In this document: positions 18,726 to 27,228 of the stretch, one piece after another
Layout of the letters: each line of letters starts with the position of its first letter
How positions within the stretch are numbered: position 1 is the stretch's first letter
From: Algoriphagus terrigena DSM 22685
GTDB lineage: Bacteria > Bacteroidota > Bacteroidia > Cytophagales > Cyclobacteriaceae
Reading direction: 5' to 3'
NCBI RefSeq assembly: GCF_000429445.1
Contig: NZ_AUBW01000019.1
Span: 1-64,000, forward strand
DNA: 64,000 bases
Program-made: the position numbers and the translations under genes
Notes under the pieces: model-generated
Told to the model about the DNA's origin: nothing
The model's input: the letters and a program-made list of their open reading frames with translations, nothing else
Database searches by the model: none

Positions 18726-19190
18726 ATGGGACCAAATTTTGCGATGAAAGAAGAAAATTTCACCATCCTACTTGCCGACGATGATCCAGATGACCGCATG
18801 TTCTTTGAGGACGCGCTGGACGAGCTTCTGATCCGCGCCACATTGCATACTGTCAGCAATGGCGTGGAGCTGATGAAATTTCTTGAAAACAATGCCCACC
18901 AGCTCCCGAGCGTCCTTTTCCTCGATCTCAACATGCCCAGCAAGTCGGGTGCTGAGTGTCTTTCGGAGATAAAAAACCATGAAAAATTCAGCCAAGTCCC
19001 CATCATCATCTACTCGACATCGGCCAATCCAGACGTCATGGAACTGTTGTATAATATGGGAGCGCAATACTACGTGCGCAAAGAGGGTGATTTTTCCAAT
19101 TTGAAGTCGGTGATAAGCAAAGCCCTCGCACTTTGCCAGCAAAGCAGCATGACACAACCCCCGCGAAAGAATTTTTTGATCCTGCTATAA
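18726..19190 (+). CDS. Single-domain response regulator (Rcp1-like)
   Basis: 154 residues, one CheY-like receiver domain. The acidic pocket is ADDDPDD near residue 17, the phosphoacceptor is Asp67 in FLDLNMP, and a lysine follows in YYVRKEGD. There is no output domain, as in Rcp-type regulators paired with PAS-rich or phytochrome kinases. The gene ends one base before the start of the next, multi-PAS histidine kinase, so the two are almost certainly co-transcribed and probably a cognate pair. A second ATG at 18744 is possible. Confidence 0.92.
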   Translation: MGPNFAMKEENFTILLADDDPDDRMFFEDALDELLIRATLHTVSNGVELMKFLENNAHQLPSVLFLDLNMPSKSGAECLSEIKNHEKFSQVPIIIYSTSANPDVMELLYNMGAQYYVRKEGDFSNLKSVISKALALCQQSSMTQPPRKNFLILL

Positions 19191-19191
19191 G

Positions 19192-21708
19192 ATGGAAAAT
19201 ACAAGAGATCGCAAAGACTTTCAGTTTCTCCCCAAAGGCGGAGAGATGGGGGAACTGATACGGACGCACGACTGGACAAAAACCTCGCTCGGAAGTATTG
19301 ACACCTGGGAGATCAGCCTCAGGACCACCTTGGGAACGGTGTTGAATTCCGCTTTTCCCATGTTTTTATTTTGGGGTGAAGAACTGCTTTGCTTCTACAA
19401 CGACGCCTACAGACCGAGTTTGGGGATCGACGGCAAGCACCCTGCAATTGGCAAAAAGGCCGAAGATGTCTGGTCGGACATCTGGGATTTCATCAGCCCA
19501 CTGATCCGCCAGGTCATGACCACGGCTAAGCCCGTGTCTTTCCAGGATCAGCTGGTCGGATTTTACCGAAACGGCCGGATGGAAGACATCTACTGGACCT
19601 TTTGCTACAGTGCAGCGTTCGATGACGGCGGCAAGATAAACGGCATCTTGGTCACCTGCACCGAGACGACCGAGACCGTTTTGACCAAAAGGAAACTGGA
19701 AGAAAGCGAACGCAGACTCCGCTCCATGATCGGCCAGGCGCCGGTGTCTATCGGGATATTTCAGGGGAAAGACTACATCACCGAGATCGCCAACGCAAAG
19801 GCCCTTGAAATGTGGGGAAGAACCTCGGAAGAAGTGCTCAACAAACCAATCCTGGAAGCAATGCCAGAATTGCAATCCCAGGGCATCAAGGAGCTGCTGG
19901 ACGAAGTCTATACGACCAACAAGATCTTTCGGGCGGGAGAACTGCCCGTGCAACTGAGAAGAAACGGGAAACTGGAAAATACCTACATCAATTTCAGCTA
20001 TGAGCCGCTGTACAATGCAGACGGGGAGATCGACGGCATCATGACGGTGGGTGTAGAAGTGACGGATCAGGTGATCACCCGCAAAAAGATCGAGGAAAGC
20101 GAGCGGAAGTTCCGGCTGCTGGCAGATTCGATGCCTCAGCACATCTGGATAGCCGATCCGCAAGGCAACATTAATTACTTTAACCAGTCGGTGTACGACT
20201 ACTCCGGCATGTCGAAGGAGCAAGTGGCTACGGAAGGATGGCTGCAAATCGTCCATCCAGAGGATCGGGAAAACAACATCAGGGAATGGACAAAATCCAT
20301 ATCGACGGGCACGGACTTCCTGCTTGAGCATCGCTTTCGCAAGCACGACGGCACCTATCGCTGGCAGCTCAGCAGGGCAAAACCCCAATGGGATGAGGAC
20401 GGAAATATCCAAATGTGGGTGGGCACCAGTACTGATATTCAGGAACATAAAAATTTTGCAAACGAACTGGAAAAACAGGTCCGCACCCGCACGGCGGAGC
20501 TGGTCCAACTCTATGAGTCTCTGAAGAAAAGCGAGGAGCGCTACCACCTCATGGTAGCGGAAGTACAGGACTACGCGATCATCTACCTGAACCGCGCGGG
20601 GATCGTGGAAAACTGGAACATTGGCGCCCAAAAGATCAAAGGCTACGCCGCCCATGAGATTATCGGCAGGAGCTTTTCGAATTTCTACACGGAAGAAGAC
20701 CAAAACAGTGGCCTTCACCTCAGCCTGCTGAACATGGCCCTGAAAACTGGCAAAGCCTCGCAGGAAGGATGGCGGGTGAAAAAAGACGGGAGCCTCTTTT
20801 GGGCCAGCGTCGTCATCACGGCAGTGCACAACGACAAGCGGGAAGTCATCGGCTTCTCCAAGGTCACCCATGACCTGACCGACAAGAAAGAAGCCAGTGA
20901 TGCACTGAATGCCAAAACCATCGAGCTGGAGGAGAAAAACTCAGAACTCCAGCGGATGAATAAGGAGCTTCAGTCCTTTGCCTACATCTCCAGCCACGAC
21001 CTGCAGGAGCCACTCCGCAAGATCCAGACTTTCGCATCGCGGATCGTCGAAAAAGAATACGAGAATCTCTCGGACAAGGGCCGGGAACTGTTTAACCGGA
21101 TGCAGCGCTCAGCCGAGCAGATGCAGGCGCTCATCAATGACCTGCTCGCCTACTCCCGCACCAATACCGCCGAGCACATCTACCAAAAAGTCAATCTTGG
21201 TAGCGTCGTCGACAAGATCAAACAGGATCTACAGGAGGAACTGGAGGAAAAGCGGGCTCAGATCACCGTGGAAAATCCCGTGGAAGTCAATGTCATCGAC
21301 TTCCAGTTTCAGCAACTATTTTACAATCTCATCAGCAACTCAATCAAGTTTTCACATCCTGACAGGCCGCTGCGGATCGGCATCATTACCAATAAACTGA
21401 GCGGAGAAAGTCTCTCCACCAGGAACCTCCCGCGTGACCGCGACTACTGGCACATCGCGGTCAGTGATAATGGGATCGGCTTCGAATCCGAATACAGCGA
21501 GCGGATCTTCGAGCTCTTCCAGCGCCTGCACGGCAAAAGCGAATTCAAGGGCACCGGTATCGGACTTTCTATTGTCAAGAAGATCGCCGAAAACCACAAC
21601 GGAATGATCACTGCCACAGGCGAAGCAGGCCAAGGCGCTACGTTTGATATCTATCTACCTGTGGAGCGGCAATTGCCTACTGAAAACAAATTGCGACCAG
21701 TCGGCTGA
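19192..21708 (+). CDS. Soluble multi-PAS sensor histidine kinase
   Basis: 838 residues without membrane segments. An N-terminal PAS/GAF-like sensory domain (about 30-165) is followed by PAS domains at about 175-300, 305-420 (MPQHIWIADPQGNINYF, HPEDR) and 450-570 (VAEVQDYAIIYLNRAG). A short coiled coil and a HisKA domain follow, with phosphoacceptor His602 in SSHDLQEPLRK, then an HATPase domain with N box (NLISNSIKFSH), DNGIGF and GTGIGLSIVKK. Cytoplasmic signal unknown. The kinase is linked to the response regulator before it; a SASA esterase starts 24 bases after its stop and may share the transcript. Confidence 0.92.
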   Translation: MENTRDRKDFQFLPKGGEMGELIRTHDWTKTSLGSIDTWEISLRTTLGTVLNSAFPMFLFWGEELLCFYNDAYRPSLGIDGKHPAIGKKAEDVWSDIWDFISPLIRQVMTTAKPVSFQDQLVGFYRNGRMEDIYWTFCYSAAFDDGGKINGILVTCTETTETVLTKRKLEESERRLRSMIGQAPVSIGIFQGKDYITEIANAKALEMWGRTSEEVLNKPILEAMPELQSQGIKELLDEVYTTNKIFRAGELPVQLRRNGKLENTYINFSYEPLYNADGEIDGIMTVGVEVTDQVITRKKIEESERKFRLLADSMPQHIWIADPQGNINYFNQSVYDYSGMSKEQVATEGWLQIVHPEDRENNIREWTKSISTGTDFLLEHRFRKHDGTYRWQLSRAKPQWDEDGNIQMWVGTSTDIQEHKNFANELEKQVRTRTAELVQLYESLKKSEERYHLMVAEVQDYAIIYLNRAGIVENWNIGAQKIKGYAAHEIIGRSFSNFYTEEDQNSGLHLSLLNMALKTGKASQEGWRVKKDGSLFWASVVITAVHNDKREVIGFSKVTHDLTDKKEASDALNAKTIELEEKNSELQRMNKELQSFAYISSHDLQEPLRKIQTFASRIVEKEYENLSDKGRELFNRMQRSAEQMQALINDLLAYSRTNTAEHIYQKVNLGSVVDKIKQDLQEELEEKRAQITVENPVEVNVIDFQFQQLFYNLISNSIKFSHPDRPLRIGIITNKLSGESLSTRNLPRDRDYWHIAVSDNGIGFESEYSERIFELFQRLHGKSEFKGTGIGLSIVKKIAENHNGMITATGEAGQGATFDIYLPVERQLPTENKLRPVG

Positions 21709-21732
21709 GAAAGCTCAATATCCATCGCCGTT

Positions 21733-22560
21733 ATGACTAAGATCTACCTATTGTTGCTTTCTGTCGGTTTCTTATTGGGAGTTGAAAAAGTGCAAAATGA
21801 CTTTGGAACCGAATTCATCCTACAAGATGAACTGAGGCCAAATCGGATTCCTGACAAGGAAAATGTTTGGGTGTTTGTACTTGCCGGCCAATCCAATATG
21901 GCAGGACGTGGACTGGTCGAACCCGCAGATACGATCCCTGACCCAAGGATCTTCACGATCAACGCGAGCGGGGATATCCTGGTCGCGAAGGAACCTTTGC
22001 ACTTCTATGAACCGGCATTGACCGGATTGGACTGCGGTTTGTCCTTTGGAAAAGAGCTCCTGAAACACATCCCTGACAGCATCTCTGTGTTGCTGATTCC
22101 CACAGCAGTGGGTGGGAGTTCCGTTGCACAGTGGATCAATGACTCGACCTATAGAAATGTATCGCTCCTCTCTAATTTCAGGGAAAAGATCGAAATCGGA
22201 AAAGCTCACGGAACCATCAAAGGCATACTTTGGCATCAGGGAGAAACAGATGCATCCACACCGGAGAACATCGAAATCCACGACAGCCAGCTGCAAAGGC
22301 TGTTCTCCCTATTTCGAGATGAGGTCAACAACGAAACGCTCCCAATATTGGTTGGAGAGTTGGGCTCCTTCTCGAAAACCCCCGATAGTTGGCAAGCCAT
22401 CAATTCAGAAATTGCAGCCTATGTCCAAACTGATCCTTTCGCATACCTGATTAAAACAGGTGACCTCAAGCACAAAGGCGACTTCGTTCATTTTGACTCA
22501 GAAGGGCAAAGAGAAATGGGGAAAAGATTCGCATTGAAGTTTGCTGAAATCCAAGAATAG
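21733..22560 (+). CDS. Secreted SASA-type carbohydrate esterase
   Basis: 275 residues with an N-terminal signal sequence. The GQSNMAGRG block contains the nucleophilic serine of the SGNH-like SASA family (sialate O-acetylesterase and acetylxylan esterases). LWHQGETDAS carries the second conserved block, and DFVHFDSEGQREMG the late catalytic histidine. Predicted to remove acetyl groups from carbohydrates in the periplasm or outside. No sialic acid genes lie nearby, so a plant or algal polysaccharide is equally likely. Confidence 0.85.
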   Translation: MTKIYLLLLSVGFLLGVEKVQNDFGTEFILQDELRPNRIPDKENVWVFVLAGQSNMAGRGLVEPADTIPDPRIFTINASGDILVAKEPLHFYEPALTGLDCGLSFGKELLKHIPDSISVLLIPTAVGGSSVAQWINDSTYRNVSLLSNFREKIEIGKAHGTIKGILWHQGETDASTPENIEIHDSQLQRLFSLFRDEVNNETLPILVGELGSFSKTPDSWQAINSEIAAYVQTDPFAYLIKTGDLKHKGDFVHFDSEGQREMGKRFALKFAEIQE

Positions 22561-22823
22561 AGGCCGCTGAGGGTGAGCGTAGCATGAAGCTGGTTCGCCG
22601 CTCAGTCGGGGAAAAATTTGGACAGTTTGAAGATTTGTCTGGGAGGACTGACCACTTGGCTTTTCTTCTTCGTTGTCGACAAAACCCGCAGAAAACGCCG
22701 TCAAGCGCCAAAAACCAGGAATCACATTGACCGGTCCGAGTGCTAGCAACAAGTCAAATGCAAATCCAATCTTTGGCGTTCCGATTGTACGCCTCCTAGG
22801 CTCAAATCAAACTAAACGCGACC

Positions 22824-23360
22824 ATGAAAAAGCTAGGCTATTTACTCATCGCATTCTTCCTCCTGACCGGACTGTTTTCCTGCTCGCCCACAATCCCAGA
22901 AGGCGCAGAAGCAGTCAGCCCGTTTGACAGTGAGAAATATCTCGGCAAATGGTACGAGATCGCCCGCATCGACTTCAAATACGAAGAGGACTTAAACAAT
23001 ACAACCGCGGAATATTCCCTGAAGGAAGACGGCACTATCAAAGTCGACAACAAAGGATACAACACTAAAAAACAAGAATGGGAGCAGGCCATCGGCAAAG
23101 CCAAGTTTGTCGGGAGTGACAGCGTCGCCAGGCTCAAAGTGTCCTTCTTTGGTCCCTTTTACTCCGGGTACAATGTGGTTGCGATTGATCCTGACTACAC
23201 CTACGCGCTGGTAGCCGGAGAGAGCCTGGACTACCTGTGGATTCTTTCGCGCGAGACCACCATCCCCGAGGACGTAAAACAAGACTATCTGAAGGTCGCA
23301 CAGGCCATCGGCTACGATACCGACAGGCTGTTGTGGGTGGAGCATGACAATCAGAAATAA
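22824..23360 (+). CDS. Bacterial lipocalin (Blc-like lipoprotein)
   Basis: 178 residues. Lipoprotein signal with Cys20 (LLTGLFSC). The lipocalin signature KYLGKWYEIARIDFKYE near residue 40 and the later beta-strands (FFGPFYSGYNVVAIDPDYTYALV) match outer-membrane lipocalin Blc, which binds fatty acids or lysophospholipids. Stands alone, followed by a possible terminator hairpin at 23485-23543. Confidence 0.92.
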   Translation: MKKLGYLLIAFFLLTGLFSCSPTIPEGAEAVSPFDSEKYLGKWYEIARIDFKYEEDLNNTTAEYSLKEDGTIKVDNKGYNTKKQEWEQAIGKAKFVGSDSVARLKVSFFGPFYSGYNVVAIDPDYTYALVAGESLDYLWILSRETTIPEDVKQDYLKVAQAIGYDTDRLLWVEHDNQK

Positions 23361-23484
23361 ACCAGCGATCCAACCAAACAGTAATCGGATTACGAAGCAC
23401 CGGATTAGTTGATTTTCTTCCGGTTCATCTTCACAAACCCGAGCAACACGACATTCACTTTGCTGGGAAAAGTTTTTTTGCGCC

Positions 23485-23543
23485 CAGTAACCAAAGTGTT
23501 CAATGTTTTGTCATGGCTAGGCCACGGTTACTGACCCTTTTTT
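23485..23543 (+). terminator. Candidate terminator after the lipocalin gene
   Basis: An 8-bp inverted repeat, CAGTAACC (23485-23492) and GGTTACTG (23526-23533), encloses a small inner hairpin TGGC/GCCA. It is followed within a few bases by six T residues. It lies upstream of the putative purH promoter, so it more likely ends the lipocalin transcript than attenuates purH. Confidence 0.4.
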
Positions 23544-23596
23544 GAGACGGCGCTTCACAGGTCGGATTTTCCAATTTCCCGTCCCGCGTTTTTTTC

Positions 23597-23604
23597 TACC
23601 TTTG
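23597..23604 (+). promoter_or_regulatory. Putative purH -7 promoter box
   Basis: TACCTTTG fits the Bacteroidota sigma-A -7 consensus TAnnTTTG and lies 37 bases before the purH ATG, implying a short leader. No clear -33 TTG was seen at the usual distance. Confidence 0.4.
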
Positions 23605-23640
23605 CCCTCTCATCAGAAACCCCTCCAAATCCATTACCAA

Positions 23641-25167
23641 ATGGCTACAAAGAAAATTCAATCTGCGCTCATCTCTGTCTACTATAAGGACAACCTCGAA
23701 CCCATCATCGCTCAGCTGAAAAAGCACGGAGTAAAAATCTACTCCACCGGTGGGACTCAGAAGTTTATCGAAGAGCAAGGAGCTGAAGTCATCCCGGTGG
23801 AAGATCTGACCAGCTATCCATCCATCTTCGGTGGAAGAGTCAAAACTTTGCACCCAAAAATCTTCGGCGGAATCCTCCAAAGACGAGATCACGATGGAGA
23901 CCTTGACCAGGCAGTGGAATATGACATTCCAGCGATCGACTTAGTGATCGTGGATCTGTATCCTTTCGAGGAAACTGTAGCTTCTGGAGCTTCTGAAGCA
24001 GATATCATTGAGAAGATTGACATCGGAGGCATCTCCCTGATCCGTGCCGCTGCCAAAAACTTCAGGGACGTCGTCATCATCGCTTCCAAAGATCAATACA
24101 CCGAGCTCGAGGCCAAATTGGCTGAGCAAAATGGCGGTACTACGATCGAAGACCGTCGTTATTTTGCAGCTCAGGCTTTCCAAGTGTCCTCCAACTACGA
24201 CACGCATATCTTCAATTATTTCAACAGAGCAGAGAATATCCCTGCTTTGAAAGTATCCGAAACCAAAGCAAAATCACTTCGATACGGAGAAAACCCACAC
24301 CAAGCCGCCCATTTCTACGGCGACATGGAAGCGCTTTTTGACCAGCTGAATGGCAAAGAGCTTTCGTACAACAACCTGGTTGACGTCGACGCAGCGGTGA
24401 ATCTCATCGCTGAGTTTGAGGGGGAAACTGCTTTTGCAATCCTCAAACACACGAATGCCTGTGGTGTGGCCTTGGCGCCAACCGTGCAGGAAGCGTACAA
24501 GAAAGCGTTTGAAGCGGACACCACCTCTGCATTTGGCGGAGTCTTGGTGACCAATCAAACTGTAGACAAGGCCGCGGCCGAAGAAATGCATTCGCTGTTC
24601 TTTGAAGTTTTGATCGCTCCCGAGTTCACCGAGGATGCTTTGACAGTCTTGAAAGGCAAGAAAAACAGAATCCTCCTTCGTCAGAAGATGGCTTTGCCAG
24701 GCACCAAGATGATTAAAACGCTCTTGAACGGCGTGATCGAGCAGGACAAGGATTTGGCTACTGAGAGCAAGGCTGATTTCAAAGTGGTCACGCAGGTAGC
24801 TCCTACCGAAAAGGAACTGGATGCGCTGGTTTTCGCAGCCAAAGTCTGCAAGCATACCAAGTCAAACACGATCATCTTGAGTAATGACACCCAGCTATTC
24901 TCCAGCGGTGTGGGCCAGACATCACGGGTGGATGCTTTGCGTCAGGCGATCATCAAGGCAAAAGAATTTGGCTTTGAATTGAAAGGTGCCGTGATGGCTT
25001 CCGATGCCTTCTTCCCATTCCCGGATTGCGTGGAGATCGCGCATGAAGCCGGAATCACAGCGGTGGTGCAGCCAGGCGGATCTATCAAAGACCAAGACAG
25101 CATCGCTTACTGCGACGCAAACGGCATGGCGATGGTGATGACGGGCGTGAGACATTTCAAACACTGA
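23641..25167 (+). CDS. purH: Bifunctional AICAR formyltransferase / IMP cyclohydrolase
   Basis: Catalyses the last two steps of de novo purine synthesis, AICAR to FAICAR to IMP, in the cytoplasm. The start at 23641 (MATKKIQSALISVYYKD) fits the family N-terminus and the ~508-residue length; the frame is open further upstream but that stretch is not conserved in character. The N-terminal MGS-like cyclohydrolase domain covers about 1-150; KSLRYGENPHQ and FAILKHTNACGVA are signature motifs of the formyltransferase part. A strong terminator follows at 25231-25265. No other pur genes are adjacent. Confidence 0.97.
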   Translation: MATKKIQSALISVYYKDNLEPIIAQLKKHGVKIYSTGGTQKFIEEQGAEVIPVEDLTSYPSIFGGRVKTLHPKIFGGILQRRDHDGDLDQAVEYDIPAIDLVIVDLYPFEETVASGASEADIIEKIDIGGISLIRAAAKNFRDVVIIASKDQYTELEAKLAEQNGGTTIEDRRYFAAQAFQVSSNYDTHIFNYFNRAENIPALKVSETKAKSLRYGENPHQAAHFYGDMEALFDQLNGKELSYNNLVDVDAAVNLIAEFEGETAFAILKHTNACGVALAPTVQEAYKKAFEADTTSAFGGVLVTNQTVDKAAAEEMHSLFFEVLIAPEFTEDALTVLKGKKNRILLRQKMALPGTKMIKTLLNGVIEQDKDLATESKADFKVVTQVAPTEKELDALVFAAKVCKHTKSNTIILSNDTQLFSSGVGQTSRVDALRQAIIKAKEFGFELKGAVMASDAFFPFPDCVEIAHEAGITAVVQPGGSIKDQDSIAYCDANGMAMVMTGVRHFKH

Positions 25168-25230
25168 GTTCTAGTATCAAGATCCTAGTATCAAGATTTA
25201 AGAATCTACAGAATAGAATCAAGATTCAAG

Positions 25231-25265
25231 AAGCCCTCTGGAAATAGCTTTCCAGAGGGCTTTCT
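25231..25265 (+). terminator. Rho-independent terminator after purH
   Basis: Perfect 14-bp stem, AAGCCCTCTGGAAA with its complement 25249-25262, 4-base loop, T-rich 3' side. Sits 63 bases after the purH stop. Confidence 0.85.
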
Positions 25266-25365
25266 GTTTGCTTCTCTTCACCGTGTTTCCGAAAACCTGC
25301 GCTCTCCCGCACCGTTAAATCGGAAGAATTTTGTAGACTCATTTTTGAAAACGCCCTCAGCATCC

Positions 25366-25944
25366 ATGATCACAAACGTAAAAATCCTCGACACAAAGAT
25401 CCTCTCGGACAACTGGTACATCCTCCGGAAAATCACTTACCAATACACCAAAAAAAACGGGGAAGCGATGACCCAAACCCGTGAGGCCTACGACCGCGGA
25501 AATGGCGCCACGATCTTGCTTTACCACCCGGATCAAAAGACCGTAATTCTCACCCGTCAGTTTCGCCTGCCGACTTTCATCAACGGCAACGAGTCGGGAA
25601 TGCTTATCGAGGCCTGTGCAGGACTGTTGGACAACGAGAACGCGGAAGACTGCATCAAGAGGGAAACTGAAGAGGAAACCGGCTACAAGATCTCGAAGGT
25701 TCGGAAGATCTTTGAAGCGTATATGTCACCGGGTTCGGTCACCGAGATCCTCCATTTTTTCATCGCCGAATACCGAAACGACATGAAGGTAAGTGAGGGC
25801 GGCGGAGCTGAAGACGAGGAAGAAAACATCGAAGTACTGGAGATTCCAGTTGACGAGGCCATGGCGATGATCGACAGCGGAGAGATCAAAGACGGCAAGA
25901 CCATCTTGCTGCTGCAATACATTAAGCTGAAGGGGTTAGTTTGA
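25366..25944 (+). CDS. nudK: NudK-type Nudix hydrolase (GDP-mannose pyrophosphatase-like)
   Basis: 192 residues from the ATG at 25366, the usual size for NudK (E. coli about 191). The Nudix box ends in RETEEETGY after a [13 protein letters not shown] stretch. The preceding [21 protein letters not shown] and following [18 protein letters not shown] are strongly NudK/ADP-ribose pyrophosphatase-like. Such enzymes hydrolyse GDP-mannose or other nucleotide sugars. A single-gene unit with purH upstream. Confidence 0.85.
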   Translation: MITNVKILDTKILSDNWYILRKITYQYTKKNGEAMTQTREAYDRGNGATILLYHPDQKTVILTRQFRLPTFINGNESGMLIEACAGLLDNENAEDCIKRETEEETGYKISKVRKIFEAYMSPGSVTEILHFFIAEYRNDMKVSEGGGAEDEEENIEVLEIPVDEAMAMIDSGEIKDGKTILLLQYIKLKGLV

Positions 25945-26101
25945 GAGGAAGATACTCTTTAAAAGACTAGCCTGTGAAAAGACCTTATCAAACGTTTCAA
26001 CTTGACCCCCTATAAAAATAATTGCTAACTTATCACAACTAACTATACTTAAGCAACGGTTTCTGTTTTATATTAAGAGGTAAAGCCACCAAATACCGTT
26101 T

Positions 26102-26860
26102 ATGACTATTGCATTTGACGACCATCATTTTCTGATTGAAGAGCCTTCTCTTTGCCCCCATTGTCATTGCACTATGATTCCCGATAGGGAATGGCAAGGT
26201 TTCTCATCAGACTCGGACAACAGCTCTATCTACATTACTATTTGGGCTTGCCCAGGTCCAGATTGTAGCAGACTGATTGTTTGTGAGCACAGCCTTTCAT
26301 ACGACCAACCGGTGGGAGAAACTTTTGCGGGAATAGAGGAAAGGGGTCAGCCGTTTGAAGGCTCTCCAAACGTTCTCTATCTCGCCAAGATAAAACGATT
26401 TTTGAGCGGAAGTACTAAAGGTGAAGATTGGTCGTCTGTGATTACCAATCTTGAATCAGGATTTGAAAAGGGAGGAAAATCAAAATTCATTCAAATCTAC
26501 GATCAAGCTTCTCATTCAGAAGCACTTGGGCTGGATGAAATTTCCGGGATGGGTTATAGAAAAGCCATCGAACACCTCGTAAAGGATTTGGCAGTTAAGA
26601 ATTTTCCAAAAGAAGCGGAAAACATTAAATCAAAATTTCTTGGCGAAGTAATTAACGACTACTTTGAAGGGAATTTAAAAGGATTACTTGAACGAGCTAC
26701 GTGGCTGGGAAATGATCATTCCCACTATTTTAAACTTTTTGAAGAATTTGATTTGAGCAAACTCAAGAAACTAATTCGTCTAATCTCAGCACATTTAGAA
26801 CATGAAGTTGCGCTTCAAGAATATTTGGCGATAGAAGGCAGAAAAACAAAGAGAGCCTGA
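26102..26860 (+). CDS. DUF4145 domain protein with zinc-ribbon-like N-terminus
   Basis: 252 residues. An N-terminal CPHCHC and later CPGPDCSRLIVC suggest a zinc ribbon (about 18-62). The C-terminal helical part (GYRKAIEHLVKDL, then ATWLGNDHSHYF) is the DUF4145 pattern. DUF4145 is often fused to restriction or helicase proteins and occurs alone in variable regions; nothing defence-like is next to it. Its base composition is more AT-rich than purH and cysS, consistent with a horizontally acquired gene, though this was judged by eye only. Confidence 0.8.
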   Translation: MTIAFDDHHFLIEEPSLCPHCHCTMIPDREWQGFSSDSDNSSIYITIWACPGPDCSRLIVCEHSLSYDQPVGETFAGIEERGQPFEGSPNVLYLAKIKRFLSGSTKGEDWSSVITNLESGFEKGGKSKFIQIYDQASHSEALGLDEISGMGYRKAIEHLVKDLAVKNFPKEAENIKSKFLGEVINDYFEGNLKGLLERATWLGNDHSHYFKLFEEFDLSKLKKLIRLISAHLEHEVALQEYLAIEGRKTKRA

Positions 26861-27228
26861 ATTCCCCTCTAACCTCCGGACTGGGTGGAATTTTCAATTC
26901 CATCTTAGTATCCCTACCAATTTCCAATTGGCAAAACCCCAAATGCCAGTCGCCTCCCTCACCAAAAAACTTCCAGTCGAATCGGTTAAACCTTCATCTA
27001 TCCTGCGTCTCCGAACGATGGACTAGATCAGTGATTCTAGTTGGCGAGAAGCAGGATAAACAGTCACTCAGCATTTAACTTTCCTGAAGTTTAAAACTTT
27101 GGAAAAGTTAACCGAGGCCAATTCTCCAATCCTTTCATTTCCCCGCCCGAATCCCCTATTTTGCAAGCCGAACCCAAACAGGCTTTTTCCAGTTCTAGGT
27201 TCTTGATTCTAGTGTCTTGATTCTTATC
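26861..27228. other. Gene-free stretch ahead of cysS with two nested hairpins
   Basis: No coding frame. Hairpin 1: 13-bp arms 26999-27011 and 27046-27058 (TATCCTGCGTCTC / GAGAAGCAGGATA, one mismatch), enclosing ACTAGA (27022-27027) / TCTAGT (27036-27041). Hairpin 2: TTAACTTTCC (27075-27084) / GGAAAAGTTAA (27101-27111), enclosing AAGTTT / AAACTT. The last 35 bases before the ATG hold imperfect repeats of a TTCTTGATTCTAG word. Possible leader RNA or small RNA; not recognised as a known riboswitch. Confidence 0.45.

Noticed and set aside
19366..20871. 501-residue open frame on the minus strand
   Set aside because: It lies entirely within the histidine kinase gene, whose motifs are all in the plus frame; the minus protein has no domain pattern.
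22466..22752. Two short minus frames after the SASA gene
   Set aside because: They overlap the SASA 3' end and one another in different frames; no domain pattern.
23485..23543. Purine riboswitch or attenuator of purH
   Set aside because: No purine-aptamer core is seen, and a likely promoter lies downstream of the hairpin.
26999..27111. T-box riboswitch for cysS
   Set aside because: No T-box sequence or specifier loop pattern, and T-boxes are not expected in Bacteroidota.
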